Part shown: piece by piece, positions 46,481-58,029 of the stretch
How the letters are laid out: the number at the start of each line of letters is the position of its first letter
How positions within the stretch are numbered: position 1 is the first letter of the stretch
Assembly: GCF_017562075.2 (NCBI RefSeq)
Contig: NC_054083.1
Span: 1,914,501 to 1,978,500 of the forward strand
Length of the DNA stretch: 64,000 bases
Direction: 5' to 3'
Origin: Anopheles merus
Taxonomy: Eukaryota > Arthropoda > Insecta > Diptera > Culicidae
Translations under genes and position numbers: made by a program
Notes under the pieces: model-generated
The model's database searches: none
What the model was told of the DNA's origin: nothing
What the model saw: only the letters and a program-made list of their open reading frames with translations

Positions 46481-47024
46481 TCGAATCATACACTGCAAAT
46501 TTTATAAGTTTGTTGCAGTTACATTTTTTACTGATAGCTATTGAGTACTGAATATCAGTATCAATATGGTACTGAATATCAGTAAAACAAATTACTGAAA
46601 ATGCAGCTATTTATTCTGCCAAAACGACATGTCTGACACTTGCTCGTGATGAACAAACATTTGATTTGGTAACCGCTTACAGACACCCCGATAAATTTTA
46701 GGTGCGTATTCGGCCTGCGGGATTAACGTTTTGGTTGAGAAAAATCTTCACACCACTTTGCTGTTCTTGCTGAAATTCCATGATAACCGTGAGTGTATAC
46801 CAAATCAACAAACTTGTTTCGAAAAAATACAGTTCACATCTGTATAAAACTTTATGAAAAAGAGATGAACATGAGCAGAATGGACTGCCACCCGCGCATC
46901 AATAAAAACCCCAATTTCAATACTTTTTTTCGCCAATTTTCAATCGATATCAATGACTTAACAATAAGTAATATCAGAAAGGCTTTGTGGTATGTTAAAA
47001 TTTTGGGTACTGTTGATACTGTTT
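46481..47024. other. No recognisable gene
   Basis: Contains an imperfect duplication of actgaatatcagta near 46548-46580. Open frames are short and unsupported. Confidence 0.35.
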
Positions 47025-47320
47025 CGAAGCGGACTTTCGACACTTGATCGTCTAGGCGATCATAAAAACCTTTAGGACGTTGGAGTTTAGAGGGCTTGCC
47101 GTGGGTAGGAGGACATAAGTAAACTCCTTAAATGAGAAGTCGATAGATGATGGATGGTCTAAGTCCTATTCTGACAATCCGAACAAATCTGACCTACCAT
47201 GATCGTTGTTGTTGGTTTTATCTATACTCAAAAGAAGTTAAAGGTCGGAAAGTTATCGTTTTCGCTAAGCGTAACTAGTATTTTATTGACAAGAACGATG
47301 GTACTAAACGATATTTGCTT
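47025..47320 (-). mobile_element. Diverged fragment of the TGTAGC-family LTR
   Basis: The reverse complement aligns with the right part of the array LTRs (4018-4330 and the 58-bp repeat at 3890-4005): gcggactttcgacacttgatcg, ggacgttggagtttagagg, tctatactcaaaag, attgacaagaacgatgg. Many substitutions mark it as older than the array copies. Confidence 0.68.
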
Positions 47321-47565
47321 TCCTACTTTACAGTTTCCAGCTCGTGTTTCATAATACGGACGATTTGATTTAAATCGTCATCGTGAGCATAACATGAAAA
47401 CAATATTTTGCTTTTACGTTGGTTTACCTTTACAATGAATACTGAAGTACCGTCTTTCTTCGAATTACGGCCACTTCATTTTCAATCGGTCAGAGCGATA
47501 ACTTCTTGCACGCGGGAAAAACAATATTTTCATTCGAAAGTAACTGGAAATACCTTGTATTGCAG
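47321..47565. other. No recognisable gene
   Basis: Nothing recognised between the LTR fragment and the hAT-like end. Confidence 0.3.
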
Positions 47566-47612
47566 TATGTTTGTCTCAAGTAATCCACGGACCACAGGTT
47601 GGAGACCACTGC
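47566..47612. mobile_element. Right end of a hAT MITE of the CAGTGGTCTCCAACC type
   Basis: ggaccacaggttggagaccactg matches the right end of the MITE at 56109-56353. No left end was found within 300 bp. Confidence 0.5.
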
Positions 47613-48439
47613 TTTAGATCAGCTGCTTTCTAAATGATCGAGCGGAGAGGGCCAGGAGAATGCATTTGTTTTAAACATACATTGTTATATTATTACAGTT
47701 AATACACAAAATGATATGATATTTATGTTATTAAACAATGCGATTGGTAATTGGTTTTCTTACATTATTATATCATCCAAGCAAGTTTCAAATTCATTTT
47801 ATTAAATTACAATAACTAAAATTGATTGTAAAGATTCTTCAATTAAGAGTCTGCAGCATAGTGTGCAAAAGTCATAAAAAAATTAATACAATAAAGCAAA
47901 ATCGCAATATCGCTTCTTAATGTACCCTTCCTTCCATGTTGCAATTTTTTTTCAGGAAATATCTAAAGATAGTACAAAAACCTTAACAGCTGAAAAATTA
48001 TCGAGACATACTTATAATCGTTCAGTACTATTATGAGGCCACGGACAATTATAGCCAGGTCAGACAAATTGATAGCGCATTTCTTCAAAAAAAAGCTCCT
48101 AGAAAATCGTTGCATCCTTAAAAAGAATAGAGTGTATCCATTGTTCTCGTAAAATCAACAGTCAGGTTTTTATGGAATTATTCGTTTCTATTTTCTAATT
48201 TCTCCTCAAATTTGACCATATTGATTGGTCCGACAATCCATGTTATGGTGATCAAATTTGGAATAGTTCAACGATATGAATTGTCATATTAAAATATGTT
48301 CAGTTAATTTTTAATTAATAGGATCTTCCTATCTTTCAAAATCGCGCAAATATTTTCTCGGGCCTGACTGCATATTGTGGCGGGCCGGACTTTGCCGACA
48401 GCTTAATTAGTTCAAATTTTACGCGATCATTCATATCGA
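47613..48439. other. No recognisable gene
   Basis: AT-rich sequence without conserved motifs or terminal repeats that I can see. Confidence 0.35.
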
Positions 48440-48607
48440 TATTTCCTTTCCGTCGACCCTTCCAAATTTGACCCAAACCCTTCAACAGCTTGCCTTTCCA
48501 ACATCACTTCGTCCAGTCCACAATTTTGACTGGGCCCCAAAAGTTAGCCGGGGCACGAGTTCTTAGTTTTTGCGTGATAACATAGACACAGGACAAATTA
48601 AAAAACG
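48440..48607 (+). repeat. Partial unit of the ~0.9-kb tandem repeat
   Basis: Resembles the last part of the following units (gtccacaattttgactgggccccaaaagttag, then the gcgtgataac region), diverged. Boundaries approximate. Confidence 0.5.
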
Positions 48608-49555
48608 CACACATCGACATCGGGATCGATTCTTGAATGAAACCTCAACAGATAAAAAGAGCGTGCTGGGGGTCAGTCAATTTTTCTTGCATGTTTCTAC
48701 GGCTACGAACCGTTGTGTTGAGATCGGTTTCGGAGCCTTTTAATGTCGTATGTGCATGTAGTTTGCGTGAGGCATCTCTTGTAACGGATTTCGCTTTACC
48801 CAACTTGCGCGTAGCGTTCAATGCATTTGATCCAACGCTTTGGGCCAACGATGATGAAATGATATTGTTTTGAGCTCTGGGCATGTATCGCAGCGTTCTG
48901 CGCTTCCAACTAAGGTGCACATGGTAAACAAAAATATTGCACATGTTAAAAAGGCAAATGTTTTCTGCTTCTGATAGTAAAATGCTTCTGATAAGTAAAA
49001 TAAATATGCCTCTGATAGGTCTGGTAGTAATAGTAAATCTGATTGTAAACATAACCCCCGGGGGGAAAATGGGGGTATATTAGGTTGACAACATCAAATG
49101 GAAGGGGCCCCTCAATCGACAGAATCATCAACGGGGCCCCCAAATGGCCGAGGCAATGGAGATTGTTCTTCGTATTATGGCTGTATTTAGATGCATCTGT
49201 AACGGTTTTTGGTCTTGTTGTATTCGCAAAAATTGAAATAGGCGATAAAAACCATATATAAATGAACATGGTCCATAGGTTCCTTGAATATTTTTATACT
49301 CTTCCCCCCTTCCTTCTAACTGAAACCTTTCCCATTTCCCCTTCTCTTCGGTCCACAAACTTGATGTGTTCGATTAGGGCCAAGAATGAAAATTTTAGTT
49401 TTTGCATTAAAAGACACACACACAATCCACTATCCCAGGCCAGGAATGTGAATACCATTTTTCGTGTGAAACAGCTGTATGCATTCGACACAAAATCGCA
49501 AAGCGGTAGCAGGGGCCCCTTATCCAGGAACAAGACGGTTCATCCCAGCCAAGAG
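48608..49555 (+). repeat. ~0.95-kb tandem repeat, unit 1
   Basis: From gcacacatcgacatcg/gaatgaaacctcaac through cagtcaatttttcttgc, tgtaacggatttc, agcgttcaatgcatt, GGGGCCCC motifs (49106 and 49130) and tgtgaataccatttttcgtgtg. The same landmarks recur in the same order in units 2 and 3. Confidence 0.72.
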
Positions 49556-49615
49556 CGCACACAATGACATCGATTTAACCATTTCTCGAATGAAACCTCA
49601 ACCCACTGAAGCACC
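49556..49615 (+). repeat. ~0.85-kb tandem repeat, unit 2, left piece
   Basis: Start of unit 2 up to the P-element insertion; the sequence resumes at 57232 after the element. The last eight bases are the duplicated target GAAGCACC. Confidence 0.75.
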
Positions 49616-50680
49616 CAAGGTCTATTGAGGATAGAGGTCGAATTATAGCTTGTTTCTGGTCTGACATTTTGAATCCTGTTTTGACATTTCAGTAAGAAAG
49701 TGTTTACAAATAATTGCAGCAGATGGGTGCTGTTCTTTTATCTCGCATTTTTTAGTTCAAATACAGAAAAAACATGTGAAATAATACAAATCGTGCGTAT
49801 ATGTAAAACTGACTATGTGGTTTATTGCTTTAGGTGTTACAAACTAAACTTTTATTAATCGCAATCTTTCCAGTTCCGTGTTACTCGTGCTGATAACTTC
49901 ATATGCAGCTTCGTGTACATATCTAGCTCCATGTAATCACAGGTCACGGAAACTAACTCCAATAACTTCCAAAAGCTCCAATCCTCAAATTCTGCTCTTA
50001 TCTCACTTTTTCTTTCTCGTTGGCCTGCTTACGATTGAGCCCAGCGCCGTTGAATGGCCGGGACTACTATTATTTTATCAGGAGGTTCGATGCCTTCAGC
50101 GTCCATCAATGCAGGCATCCGATCACCGACAGACCCTGCTTAGCCTGATTCCGGATCCACCTAGTACCAAACACAGGACCGACCACTTTCTTGGAGGGCA
50201 TTACTACGGCATTTTCATTACATGCCCCAGCCATCGTATCATAGGCCCTGACTACCGTTAGGATATCCGATTTACCGTACACCTCAGAAAGCTTAGCCTT
50301 GTTGATTTGTATGGCATTAGTTATACCTAAAAATTGGAAGCAGTTCGTGATCAGGATAATGGTTTACCTTCCGCAAGAGTGTCAGGAACCACTTACAGTC
50401 AAGCGGTGAAATGTGCCATATGCTTATCATTAACCTCGAAAATTTTACTGACAGCGTATAATGGTTAACAACTGCGCGTAGCTGTAAGTTTATACCGGTT
50501 TTAATTATTTTCTAATTTATGATTCCATACGTGGCCACGTTAGGCAGATTTGCCCAGGAAGGAACAAACTGCTTAGATGTATTGGCAAAAACTGGTGCGT
50601 TTTAGCTAATCTTGAGAATAGGAAACAAGAAGTATGCAAAATAATGCATTGAAGATTTTCTATGAGATGCTCATCGTAAC

Positions 50681-50990
50681 CAGAAGCGGATCTACCGGTA
50701 GACGAACTAGGCGGTCGCCTGGGGCCCCGCCGATTTAGGGGACCCGTAGTTCTGTAGTCTATAGTATGCCGTATGTACAGAGTAATAGCGGCAAGGGCCC
50801 CCGGAAGGATAGACGTTAGGCCCCCAAGGCTGGTGAATCATTTTCACTCTCCCCCTCCTTCCACCGCCAGCAAATTTTAGAGCCTGTGACTGATTATCGA
50901 CTGACCCCCTAGAACACCATTTACAATTGACAGGGGGCCTCAACTAGTCTTACCGCCTAGGGCCCACAACACCCTTAATCCGAGCCACTG
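50681..50990. mobile_element. hAT MITE, 310 bp
   Basis: Ends CAGAAGCGGATC...and ...CCGAGCCACTG with a subterminal GGCGGTCGCCTGGGGCCCC / GGGCCCTAGGCGG inverted match. Exact 8-bp target duplication ATCGTAAC at 50673-50680 and 50991-50998. Non-coding. Inside the P element. Confidence 0.9.
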
Positions 50991-50998
50991 ATCGTAAC

Positions 50999-51744
50999 AC
51001 CTTAATTTTGGATCTTCCATTACTTACTTACTTACTCTTTAACAAATTGGTAATTTTTCGGATGAGTGAGTGAGAAAATACAGTTGGTGAACGGGTAAAG
51101 TTTCTTGATTGTTTTTGCTTTATTTGTACATTTCAGTGTATTGGTAACACAATGCACTTTCATGCATTAAATAACAATTTAAAAAGTTTTCATGTTTTAT
51201 TACCGTATTATTCTAAATAATTTCTAATACAGCGGAATACCTTACGTGCTAGCGTTTTTGCATGTTTTAATTCAACAAACAATACATCCGTTCGTAACGT
51301 AATGTACATCAGTGTGAAATCCTAAAATATACTGACAAACCTTAACAAGTGATTTACGATTATAGATCATCCTACACAAAATGGTTATTTATACATGAAA
51401 ATGAGGTAATGTGGACTATTTTACATATTTGCTATAATACATTTCAAAATATTACGGGTTATTAAAGCAAAAAATCAATAGTTCATTACAATAATACAGA
51501 ATAAAAAAAAAATACGTGGAATACGGCAGGTCCGTTCTTATTAAATATAAAAGAGCATATCAGTATTTTCTTACTACAACGATCATGATCTATTTAAATA
51601 TACCTAATTGAGAACCCCATGAATACCATTGTAGTGTGATGTAAATAATTCTGGGGCATTGCAGACGATGAAATGAAAGCAAACTATTCGGCGTTATGAA
51701 TATTCTTGTACATCTTCTAATCTTTTGGAGAGTACGATAGATAC
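50999..51744. other. P-element 3' region, no gene recognised
   Basis: AT-rich sequence with no conserved frame, between the hAT MITE and the SINE fragment. Confidence 0.35.
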
Positions 51745-51775
51745 GGGCTTAAACACATGACGGGTATGTTCTTGA
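51745..51775 (-). mobile_element. SINE B-box fragment
   Basis: atacgggcttaaacacatgacgggtatgtt matches the B-box region of the SINE family with several differences. Truncated on both sides. Confidence 0.5.
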
Positions 51776-52036
51776 CTGTCCCAAAAAATGCACGATAAAT
51801 CACTCATTCAAACATTTACAAGTATTAGGACTGAAACATTGAATAAAAAACCGGTAGCCAATTACAAATAACCAAAGAAAATATTATAAATGGATGCAGA
51901 TTACTACATAACACAGATTAATAAATAAGCATCACATATGGTAGCCTTCAGAATAAAAAATAAAGTCTGTTTACTGGATAAAACACAAGGAAAATCTATG
52001 TATACGACTACCAACAATTTGATTATACTAACAAAC

Positions 52037-52039
52037 AAA

Positions 52040-52078
<39 letters not shown>

Positions 52079-52100
52079 ATGAATAAATAAATAAAATAAT
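52037..52100 (+). repeat. (AAAT)n microsatellite
   Basis: About 16 units of AAAT with one GAAT interruption, in the 3' part of the P element. Confidence 0.95.
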
Positions 52101-52257
52101 AGATAAAAGATAATTTACATAAACTAACTAGCAAATATCTTAGTAAATAGTCCAATAAATAATTAAATAAATAGTATCGGCATTGACACAACAAAAATAA
52201 AACAAATTAATTACATGTCTCATTAATTGATTTACATGAGAATAGATAATGTATAGA

Positions 52258-52930
52258 CTAATTCAATATTTGTCTCATTTTTTTTGCGCCTTTTCCATGT
52301 TGATTTACATGTTTTCGCTTGCTTTTCATGAGATTTTCGGTACTACTTTTTAAATTAAGGAAGCGCATTCTAACAATCATTCTTTGTTTGGCAAAGGTCC
52401 GTATTATTTCAACTGGTAGTTCGCTTATCTGGTTTTGAATATTTTTCGCAATTTTGGCAACAATTTTTTTAGTCTTTCTAAAGGTACCATCCGGATGCAT
52501 TTTTAAGAATATTTTTTCCATTCGATTACCTAATAATAAAAATGTGGGCGATGGTTCAAACAAACCTCCTGCGGACAAATGTTGCACAAAGGTAGGAGGT
52601 TGACTATAACAATGGTCAGTTGTTAATTTAAAAGTTTGCACGCCTAAATCTAATTCTGGATACTTAGTATTATATTTATTAGCTATGTATCCCATTACAT
52701 ATTGCAGTCCATCACTTTCTTGAGCTGATTGCACATTGCAGGTACTACTGACTGTACTTATTAAGTCCGACTCTTGACTACACTCTTCAATTGCTTGGCA
52801 GATTTGATTTGTTTTTTCCATGATCGAAATATCTGGAACAGATTGAGGGATATCCGCTACAGAAAAAACTGTTTCAGATAGAAACTCCTCGTGATGCTCA
52901 TGACTATTCTCTATATCATCATTTTTTAGC
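52258..52930 (-). pseudogene. P-element transposase, last exon
   Basis: Follows an ATACAG acceptor. It contains ESDGLQYVMGYIANKY, GGLFEPS and a Lys/Arg-rich tail, and stops at 52258. The GLQYV-GYI segment is shared with other P and THAP9 proteins. The frame itself is intact; it is called a pseudogene because of the damage in earlier exons. Confidence 0.8.
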
Positions 52931-52964
52931 TCTGTATGATTTTTCTATGTAGTCGGTGACTTAC

Positions 52965-53076
52965 CAAGAATCATCATTCGGATTCTATACATGCAATGTA
53001 ATGGAGATGGATGGTCGTGTACGCCTCCGATTTGGCGAAGTTGAGAGAAGAAGTTCTCCAAAACATCCTGATTAAG
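52965..53076 (-). pseudogene. P-element transposase, third exon
   Basis: Between a TTTACAG acceptor and a GTAAGT donor. It codes LNQDVLENFFSQLRQIGG, then HPSPLHCMYRIR, the conserved C-terminal catalytic segment of P transposases and THAP9. Confidence 0.85.
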
Positions 53077-53140
53077 CTGTAAACAAAAATAAAACATAAC
53101 ATTAGTTGACTGAAATCTTTCACTATTGTTCAATACTAAC

Positions 53141-54719
53141 CTTATAAGTAGAGATATATACGATGCTGTGTTTTTTTTCTCATATCTTCGTACAACATTT
53201 TTAGCGATGTTATGTGCATCAAGAGAGACTTTTGAAAAACTTGCATAGATTTTTTCCCCAATGCTGTAATGTTTGACATCAGTTCAAACATGTCACTTAA
53301 TGCTGCTAATTGGTTTTCATTTGCATTAAAAGATTTTTTGTAATGAAGTTTAGCACATGGAGAATATGAGTTAGCTACACTAAACCACATATCGACTTTC
53401 TCTATAAATGAAGCTAATTCTTGTGCATCACAATCATCAGGAAAGTACCTTTTTAATGCAATAGCAGTGGTTCTAGATAAAACTTCGGCCGCTCTTCGAA
53501 CATTTTGACGTTCTTGAGGAGTCATAACCAAATGATTTTGTGTTAGTTTATGAACGGGAGTTAATTCAGCTGAATTTCTATAAGCTACCAGCTCAAACAA
53601 TTTATCTGCCTTTATCAACTTATTGTTATATTCAAAACCAGTATCTATCAACCAATTTCTTATTAGTTTTAACAGATGAGGAGCGTCAGGAAAAACATAT
53701 ATATTGCACTTCGTTATTGGATGACTGAAAAAAGGATTACAGTAGTCATGAGCACCTAAATCTTTCCAGCATCCAATATTAGATTGGCAATTGTCACTAA
53801 CTATTGCAACAACGTTTATCTTTATAGCATGAAGACGTTTGATTAATTCAAATAAAGTTTCTTTGGTCATTTGTTGGTCAAAACCAATAAAAACTGGCTG
53901 CTTCCAATTTTTGAACAATCCTCTTGCCATTACTACTTGTAAATAATTGTGAGGACCGAGAACTTCATCAGAGGCCGGATCATACTCTAATATTCTATTC
54001 ACTTTCATTTCATCGAATGACAAAACACATTCCCGATGACACTCCGGCAGATCAACGGTAATGTTTTTTAGCAAATTAATTACATCATCTAATATTCCTT
54101 GCTTGAGGTTCAATGTTCTTCCATATCGTTGTAGTGTTGAAATTGATGCTGCAGGGAAATTTAAATCATCTCTTAAATACTGATATGCTCTTTTTCCTAA
54201 ATAACGAAGTTTAAAAAATTTACTTAATTCTGCTTTAGTCCACCTAACTCTTTTACGTTCCTCAGCAATCAGATCTATTTGATTTGATGTAAGCGTATCT
54301 TTTAAAACATTTTTCATTCTGGTTGTGAATTCGTTTGGTGATATAGCAACATCTTTAAATTTATTATGATTAGTCTTTAAAAATTCAATTTCTTTTTGGG
54401 ATTGTGTAAGTTCTTTGCTGACGATTTCAAGCTGTTTTGATAAAAATGTATTAACCTCTAATAAGTTGTTACATTTATCTTGTGTTTTTTTAAGAGTTTG
54501 ATTTAAAAGTTCAATTTCTGTTTCATTTTGTACACAATTTTGGCATTTCGCATGTGTGATATTATCTGATGGTAGATCGTCATCATGATGTTCTACAGAT
54601 GTATCGATGCGACCCTCGTCCGTTTCAATTTGTTGTACTACATTGTCAGTACTACATTGTTGTACTACATTGTTAGAAGGCTCACGAGCTTGTGATTTTA
54701 TCACTGACGGGAAAGCTAA
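53141..54719 (-). pseudogene. P-element transposase, main catalytic exon
   Basis: Starts after a TTTAG acceptor (about 54720). A low-complexity N-terminal part is followed by a leucine-rich coiled coil (about residues 60-120), then VRWTKAELSKFFKLRYLGKRAYQYLR, LSFDEMKV (first catalytic Asp region), VAIVSDNCQSN (second Asp), PHLLKLIRNWL and RNSAELTPVHKLT, all typical of the Tnp_P_element family. GTP-dependent transposase in the family. Near its end a run of eight As (53166-53173) shifts the frame so that it stops just before the GTTAGT donor at 53140; a one-base change there would keep the frame into the next exon. Pseudogene or sequencing error. Confidence 0.85.
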
Positions 54720-55126
54720 ATAAAAAAAGGTAAGAATGAAATAATTAACGAATTGAAATAGATTTGCCTCATATTTATGTATTTTTTATTTAAGAAATAT
54801 TTATTACATTTTTTATATGTGAATAACTGTTATTGTTACAACTAAGCGCTTAAAGTTATGTATAATAGTCTTTGTAGACAAATAGATGATTCAGCAAAAT
54901 ATTACCGTTTCACTTATCTACGTTAATTCCCATCCGTTATTTATCACTTTCGAGCATAGAATAGTAATATTTCAATCTAAGCTTTTGTTTTGTGCATCAT
55001 TGAAGAAAAAGAGTCTTAAATTATTATAATTTTTACCTTATATTTGACTTATAATAACTTTTTATCATTATTATTATTATTTGTATAATAATTTGTATAG
55101 TACCAGTTAAGGAATAAAGCAGGCCA

Positions 55127-55215
55127 CACCATTCATACAAAAGCAATTGATACACACTTATAGAAAAGTAGGTGAATCGAGAATGCATAGCAACTAATCA
55201 CGCAAAAAGCGACTG
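55127..55215 (+). mobile_element. Diverged fragment of the TGTAGC-family LTR inside the P element
   Basis: ccattcatacaaaagcaattgatacacac...taggtgaatcgagaatgcatagcaac...aaaaagcgac parallels 6115-6245 of the array 3' LTR, with an internal gap. Confidence 0.55.
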
Positions 55216-55435
55216 TTTATAACTTGTAACTTGTAACCTTCTTTCGCAACGATTACCTTCTTTAACTATGTTTGAAGGTCACTCTGGCGAGCACGAGTTC
55301 ACAGCTACTACATGGCGACAGTATCCAAAATCAAAGTTACTTCGATGGCATTAGGAAAGGCAAGAATTTATGTAGTTTAATTATGATTTTTTTTATTTGC
55401 AAATATACTAGGTACACAATGGTGCGTAACAAAGT

Positions 55436-55783
55436 GTGCTTCATAATGAGTCAATAAATAATCTGATATACACAGGAAAACTGATTCAAGTACCAAAAGA
55501 AGACAAGAAAATTGAATCAAACCCAAAGCCAACGGCTTCGCGAGGAGTAGTGGGACTGCCACTTGAATCAACTTCCACATTTTCTCTTGCAGAAAAATCG
55601 AACAAAAACGAAAGCAACGTTTCAAAGGGACCTTCTGCTAAGCCTTCTGCTACAATGGAATCGAACAGCAACGATACCGTCATGTATGTTGAATTACTGT
55701 ATAAGACAATTCGGTCGATGGTGAACTGGCGGACAAACCATCGATTACCAAAAATAAATGAATGTATGTGCAGATCTATATGA
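55436..55783 (+). CDS. Unidentified plus-strand ORF inside the P element
   Basis: 115 codons, rich in Ser, Lys, Asn and Pro, antisense to the transposase and lying between the THAP exon and the main exon. No domain recognised. The minus strand is equally open for 114 codons, so coding is doubtful. It may be an exon of something captured by, or inserted in, the element. Confidence 0.2.
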   Translation: MLHNESINNLIYTGKLIQVPKEDKKIESNPKPTASRGVVGLPLESTSTFSLAEKSNKNESNVSKGPSAKPSATMESNSNDTVMYVELLYKTIRSMVNWRTNHRLPKINECMCRSI

Positions 55784-56108
55784 ACATCGAAAAGTATCGC
55801 ACCGGAGCGATTCACGGCGGAAGCATACACGGTAGGATTTTACGAACAAATCAATCGCAGGATTTTAAAAAGAAGCTCATTCCTGTAAAACTTGCGTTGA
55901 ACGGATGTCAGAAATGAAAATAGTACTAAAATCACATAAAGTAAAATAGAACTTCGGATGTGGTGGATGACCTGTAAGAAGATATGTTGCGCACATTCTA
56001 ATGAAGCAACTGGGAACAACGAAGCAAACAAAATTTAAAACGGTAAGGGTTAATGGCACAATTTGAGGAGGAAGTTTGAGAAAGCAAGATGTGTGCAATG
56101 ATGTAGAT

Positions 56109-56353
56109 CAGTGCTCTCCAACCTTTTTAGGATCGCGGACCACTTGGCTTGAAAATACATTTGCCGCGGCCCACATCTAATGAGTGCATACTTTTTTTAA
56201 CTTTGCTTAATGGTTTTGATCAAAAATATGTTTAAATCTCATTTTATAATGATTGTGTACGATAAGCTATAGTATTAAGCTTTTCTTTTTCAAAAATAAT
56301 TCTTTCGTGGACCACGTCTGTTAACGCAACGGACCACTGGTTGGAGACCACTG
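56109..56353. mobile_element. hAT MITE, 245 bp
   Basis: Ends CAGTGCTCTCCAACC and GGTTGGAGACCACTG, with further inverted match ggatcgcggaccac / gtggaccacg. Exact 8-bp duplication ATGTAGAT at 56101-56108 and 56354-56361. Lies in the P element between the THAP exon and the main exon. Confidence 0.92.
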
Positions 56354-56737
56354 ATGTAGATGATGTATGCAGATCATATTAGTCTTTGCGAATCGTTCAC
56401 GATAATTAGACCTGGTTTTAATAATGAACTTGATTATTTACTTTCTGGTTGCTTATCATTGCGTTCCTAATAACTCGTTCAATACTTAAAAGTCGGAGTA
56501 ACCTTATGGTCTACGAAGGAAAACATGAACTCGATTCGGAGTAAAACATCGACGTTGGGCGAAACGTCGGAGAAACAGCAGCTACATGTATGAACCCTTT
56601 AAATTTAGTAACTTTATCAAATGTATGCTTATATTAGTATAGATAAGTGTGGGACATTAAATGATAAATTACCAGACGGCTTAAGCTTTTTTAAAATTTT
56701 TCTATTAGCCTTCGAAGGCGAATTGATTAGCTGGTAG

Positions 56738-56926
56738 TCAGTTTTGTTGAAATGTGCTGAACATAAATTGCTGCTTATCGATGGCACCCAAGCTTCCTCT
56801 CGTTGATTCTACCCATTTGCGTAATAGCGTTGGGTCGGTTGGAAATTTATGAAAAATTACATCCAGACCCATTTTTTTCACCATGTAGCGGCTGTGTTGG
56901 CAAAAGGATGCAGCGCATGTTGACAT
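56738..56926 (-). pseudogene. P-element transposase, THAP-domain exon
   Basis: From ATG 56926 (MSTCAASFCQHSR): the C-x4-C start of a THAP zinc finger, then FHKFPTDPTLLRKWVE, the typical THAP core. In P elements this N-terminal domain binds the element's internal sites. The frame can also start at 56950, giving 8 more residues. The second half of the THAP domain (Cys-His and AVPTIF) is not recognised downstream, so an exon is missing, very diverged, or destroyed by the insertions between here and 54719. Confidence 0.7.
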
Positions 56927-57231
56927 GATGCTCACTGAAATAGCAAACATAAATTAGGCTTGTTGCAGTAAAACGCATAATAATCAAAAATTTACCTTTT
57001 TAGAAAGCCGTTTGATGTACTTAGATCAATATAAACGATATGCTTTGTACAAATCTAGTGATTTTTCACAACTCTATGGCGCGACACAGATTTACAATGT
57101 TTGTTTCTACACGAGTCCACATGCCGTAGGTCTGAGAACATAAACAACCTCTTACCGAACTGTCAAAATTTTCCCACAGCTGCTTGTCAATTTACACTGG
57201 ATGCTTCAACCTCTATCCTCAACTAACCTTG

Positions 57232-58029
57232 GAAGCACCGTTGACCAAACGACCTTCCTAGACTTATTAAAGCAACGCGAGGTTGGTGTCAATTTTTCCT
57301 GCTAATTCTCCGGCTACGAGCCGGTGTATTGAAATTTTGTGTAGGGGTCTTTAAATTTTTGTCAGTGTATGATGTGTGCTAGTGGCTGTTGTAACGGGTT
57401 TTCTTTGTGGTTAAACGCAGCATTCTGTTCTGTGTTCTGTGCATTGGATTTTAGCAGCAAGTGTCTCCGCGTTTTTTTGGTGAGCTCGAGCACGGACCAT
57501 CCACACCAAGACACCAAATGGACAGGGCCCCTTATTGATGGGGCCCCTAATAGACGGGGCCCCTTAGTGATGGGGCCTCCTTACCGACGGGGGCCCTTAC
57601 CGACGGGGCCCCTTCATCGAAGAGTCCACATAATCGTTGGGGTAAACCCCGTAAACCACCTTTGAGTTTTGGCTTCAGTATAGCTGTAACGGTTTTTTAT
57701 TTTGTCTTCACACAAAAAGTTGTATGTAAATAGTGATAAAACATCATTTTAATATTAACATGGCCCAGTTCCTTTTTGGACATATGAATACCACCCCTTC
57801 CCAATTTCCCCTGTTTGTCAGTTGACCACAAAAGTTGAGTAGGACCCCGCGTGAAAATTTAAGGTTTTTCGTTAAAAGCAGGCACGCTCCACGATCTCAG
57901 GCTTGAGATGTGAATACCATTTTTCGCGTGAAAACAGCTGTCTGTTTTCGGCACAGATCTGCAAAACAAGTATAGGGGGCCCCCAGACAAGCGCAGGCAC
58001 GTTTCATCCCAGCCAAATTGAAAAGCGCA
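57232..58029 (+). repeat. ~0.85-kb tandem repeat, unit 2, right piece
   Basis: Continues unit 2: gtcaatttttcctgctaattctccggctacgagcc, taacgggttttctttg, ttttagcagcaag, the GGGGCCCC cluster, aatttaaggtttttcg, tgtgaataccatttttcgcgtg, ttcatcccagccaaattg. Together with 49556-49615 it makes about 850 bp. Confidence 0.75.
57522..57622 (+). repeat. GGGGCCCC minisatellite
   Basis: Six units of about 17 bp, each an 8-bp palindrome GGGGCCCC (some with one change) plus a spacer such as ttattgat, taatagac, ttagtgat, ttaccgac. Inside unit 2 of the ~0.9-kb repeat. Confidence 0.85.

Larger units (their letters stand above)
49616..57231 (-). mobile_element. P element, complete outline with nested insertions
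   Basis: 7616 bp bounded by inverted ends: CAAGGTCTATTGAGGATAG on the left and, on the minus strand at the right, CAAGGTTAGTTGAGGATAG. An exact 8-bp target duplication GAAGCACC lies at 49608-49615 and 57232-57239, the size expected for P elements. It carries a P-type transposase on the minus strand. It is long for a P element because of two hAT MITEs, SINE and LTR fragments and other AT-rich sequence. Confidence 0.88.

Noticed and set aside
49878..50261. 127-codon plus-strand ORF in the P element
   Set aside because: Antisense to the element's orientation, no motif, ordinary codon composition for non-coding DNA here.
57522..57622. CRISPR-like array
   Set aside because: The repeats are 8-bp palindromes with ~9-bp spacers in a eukaryotic satellite; the dimensions do not fit CRISPR.
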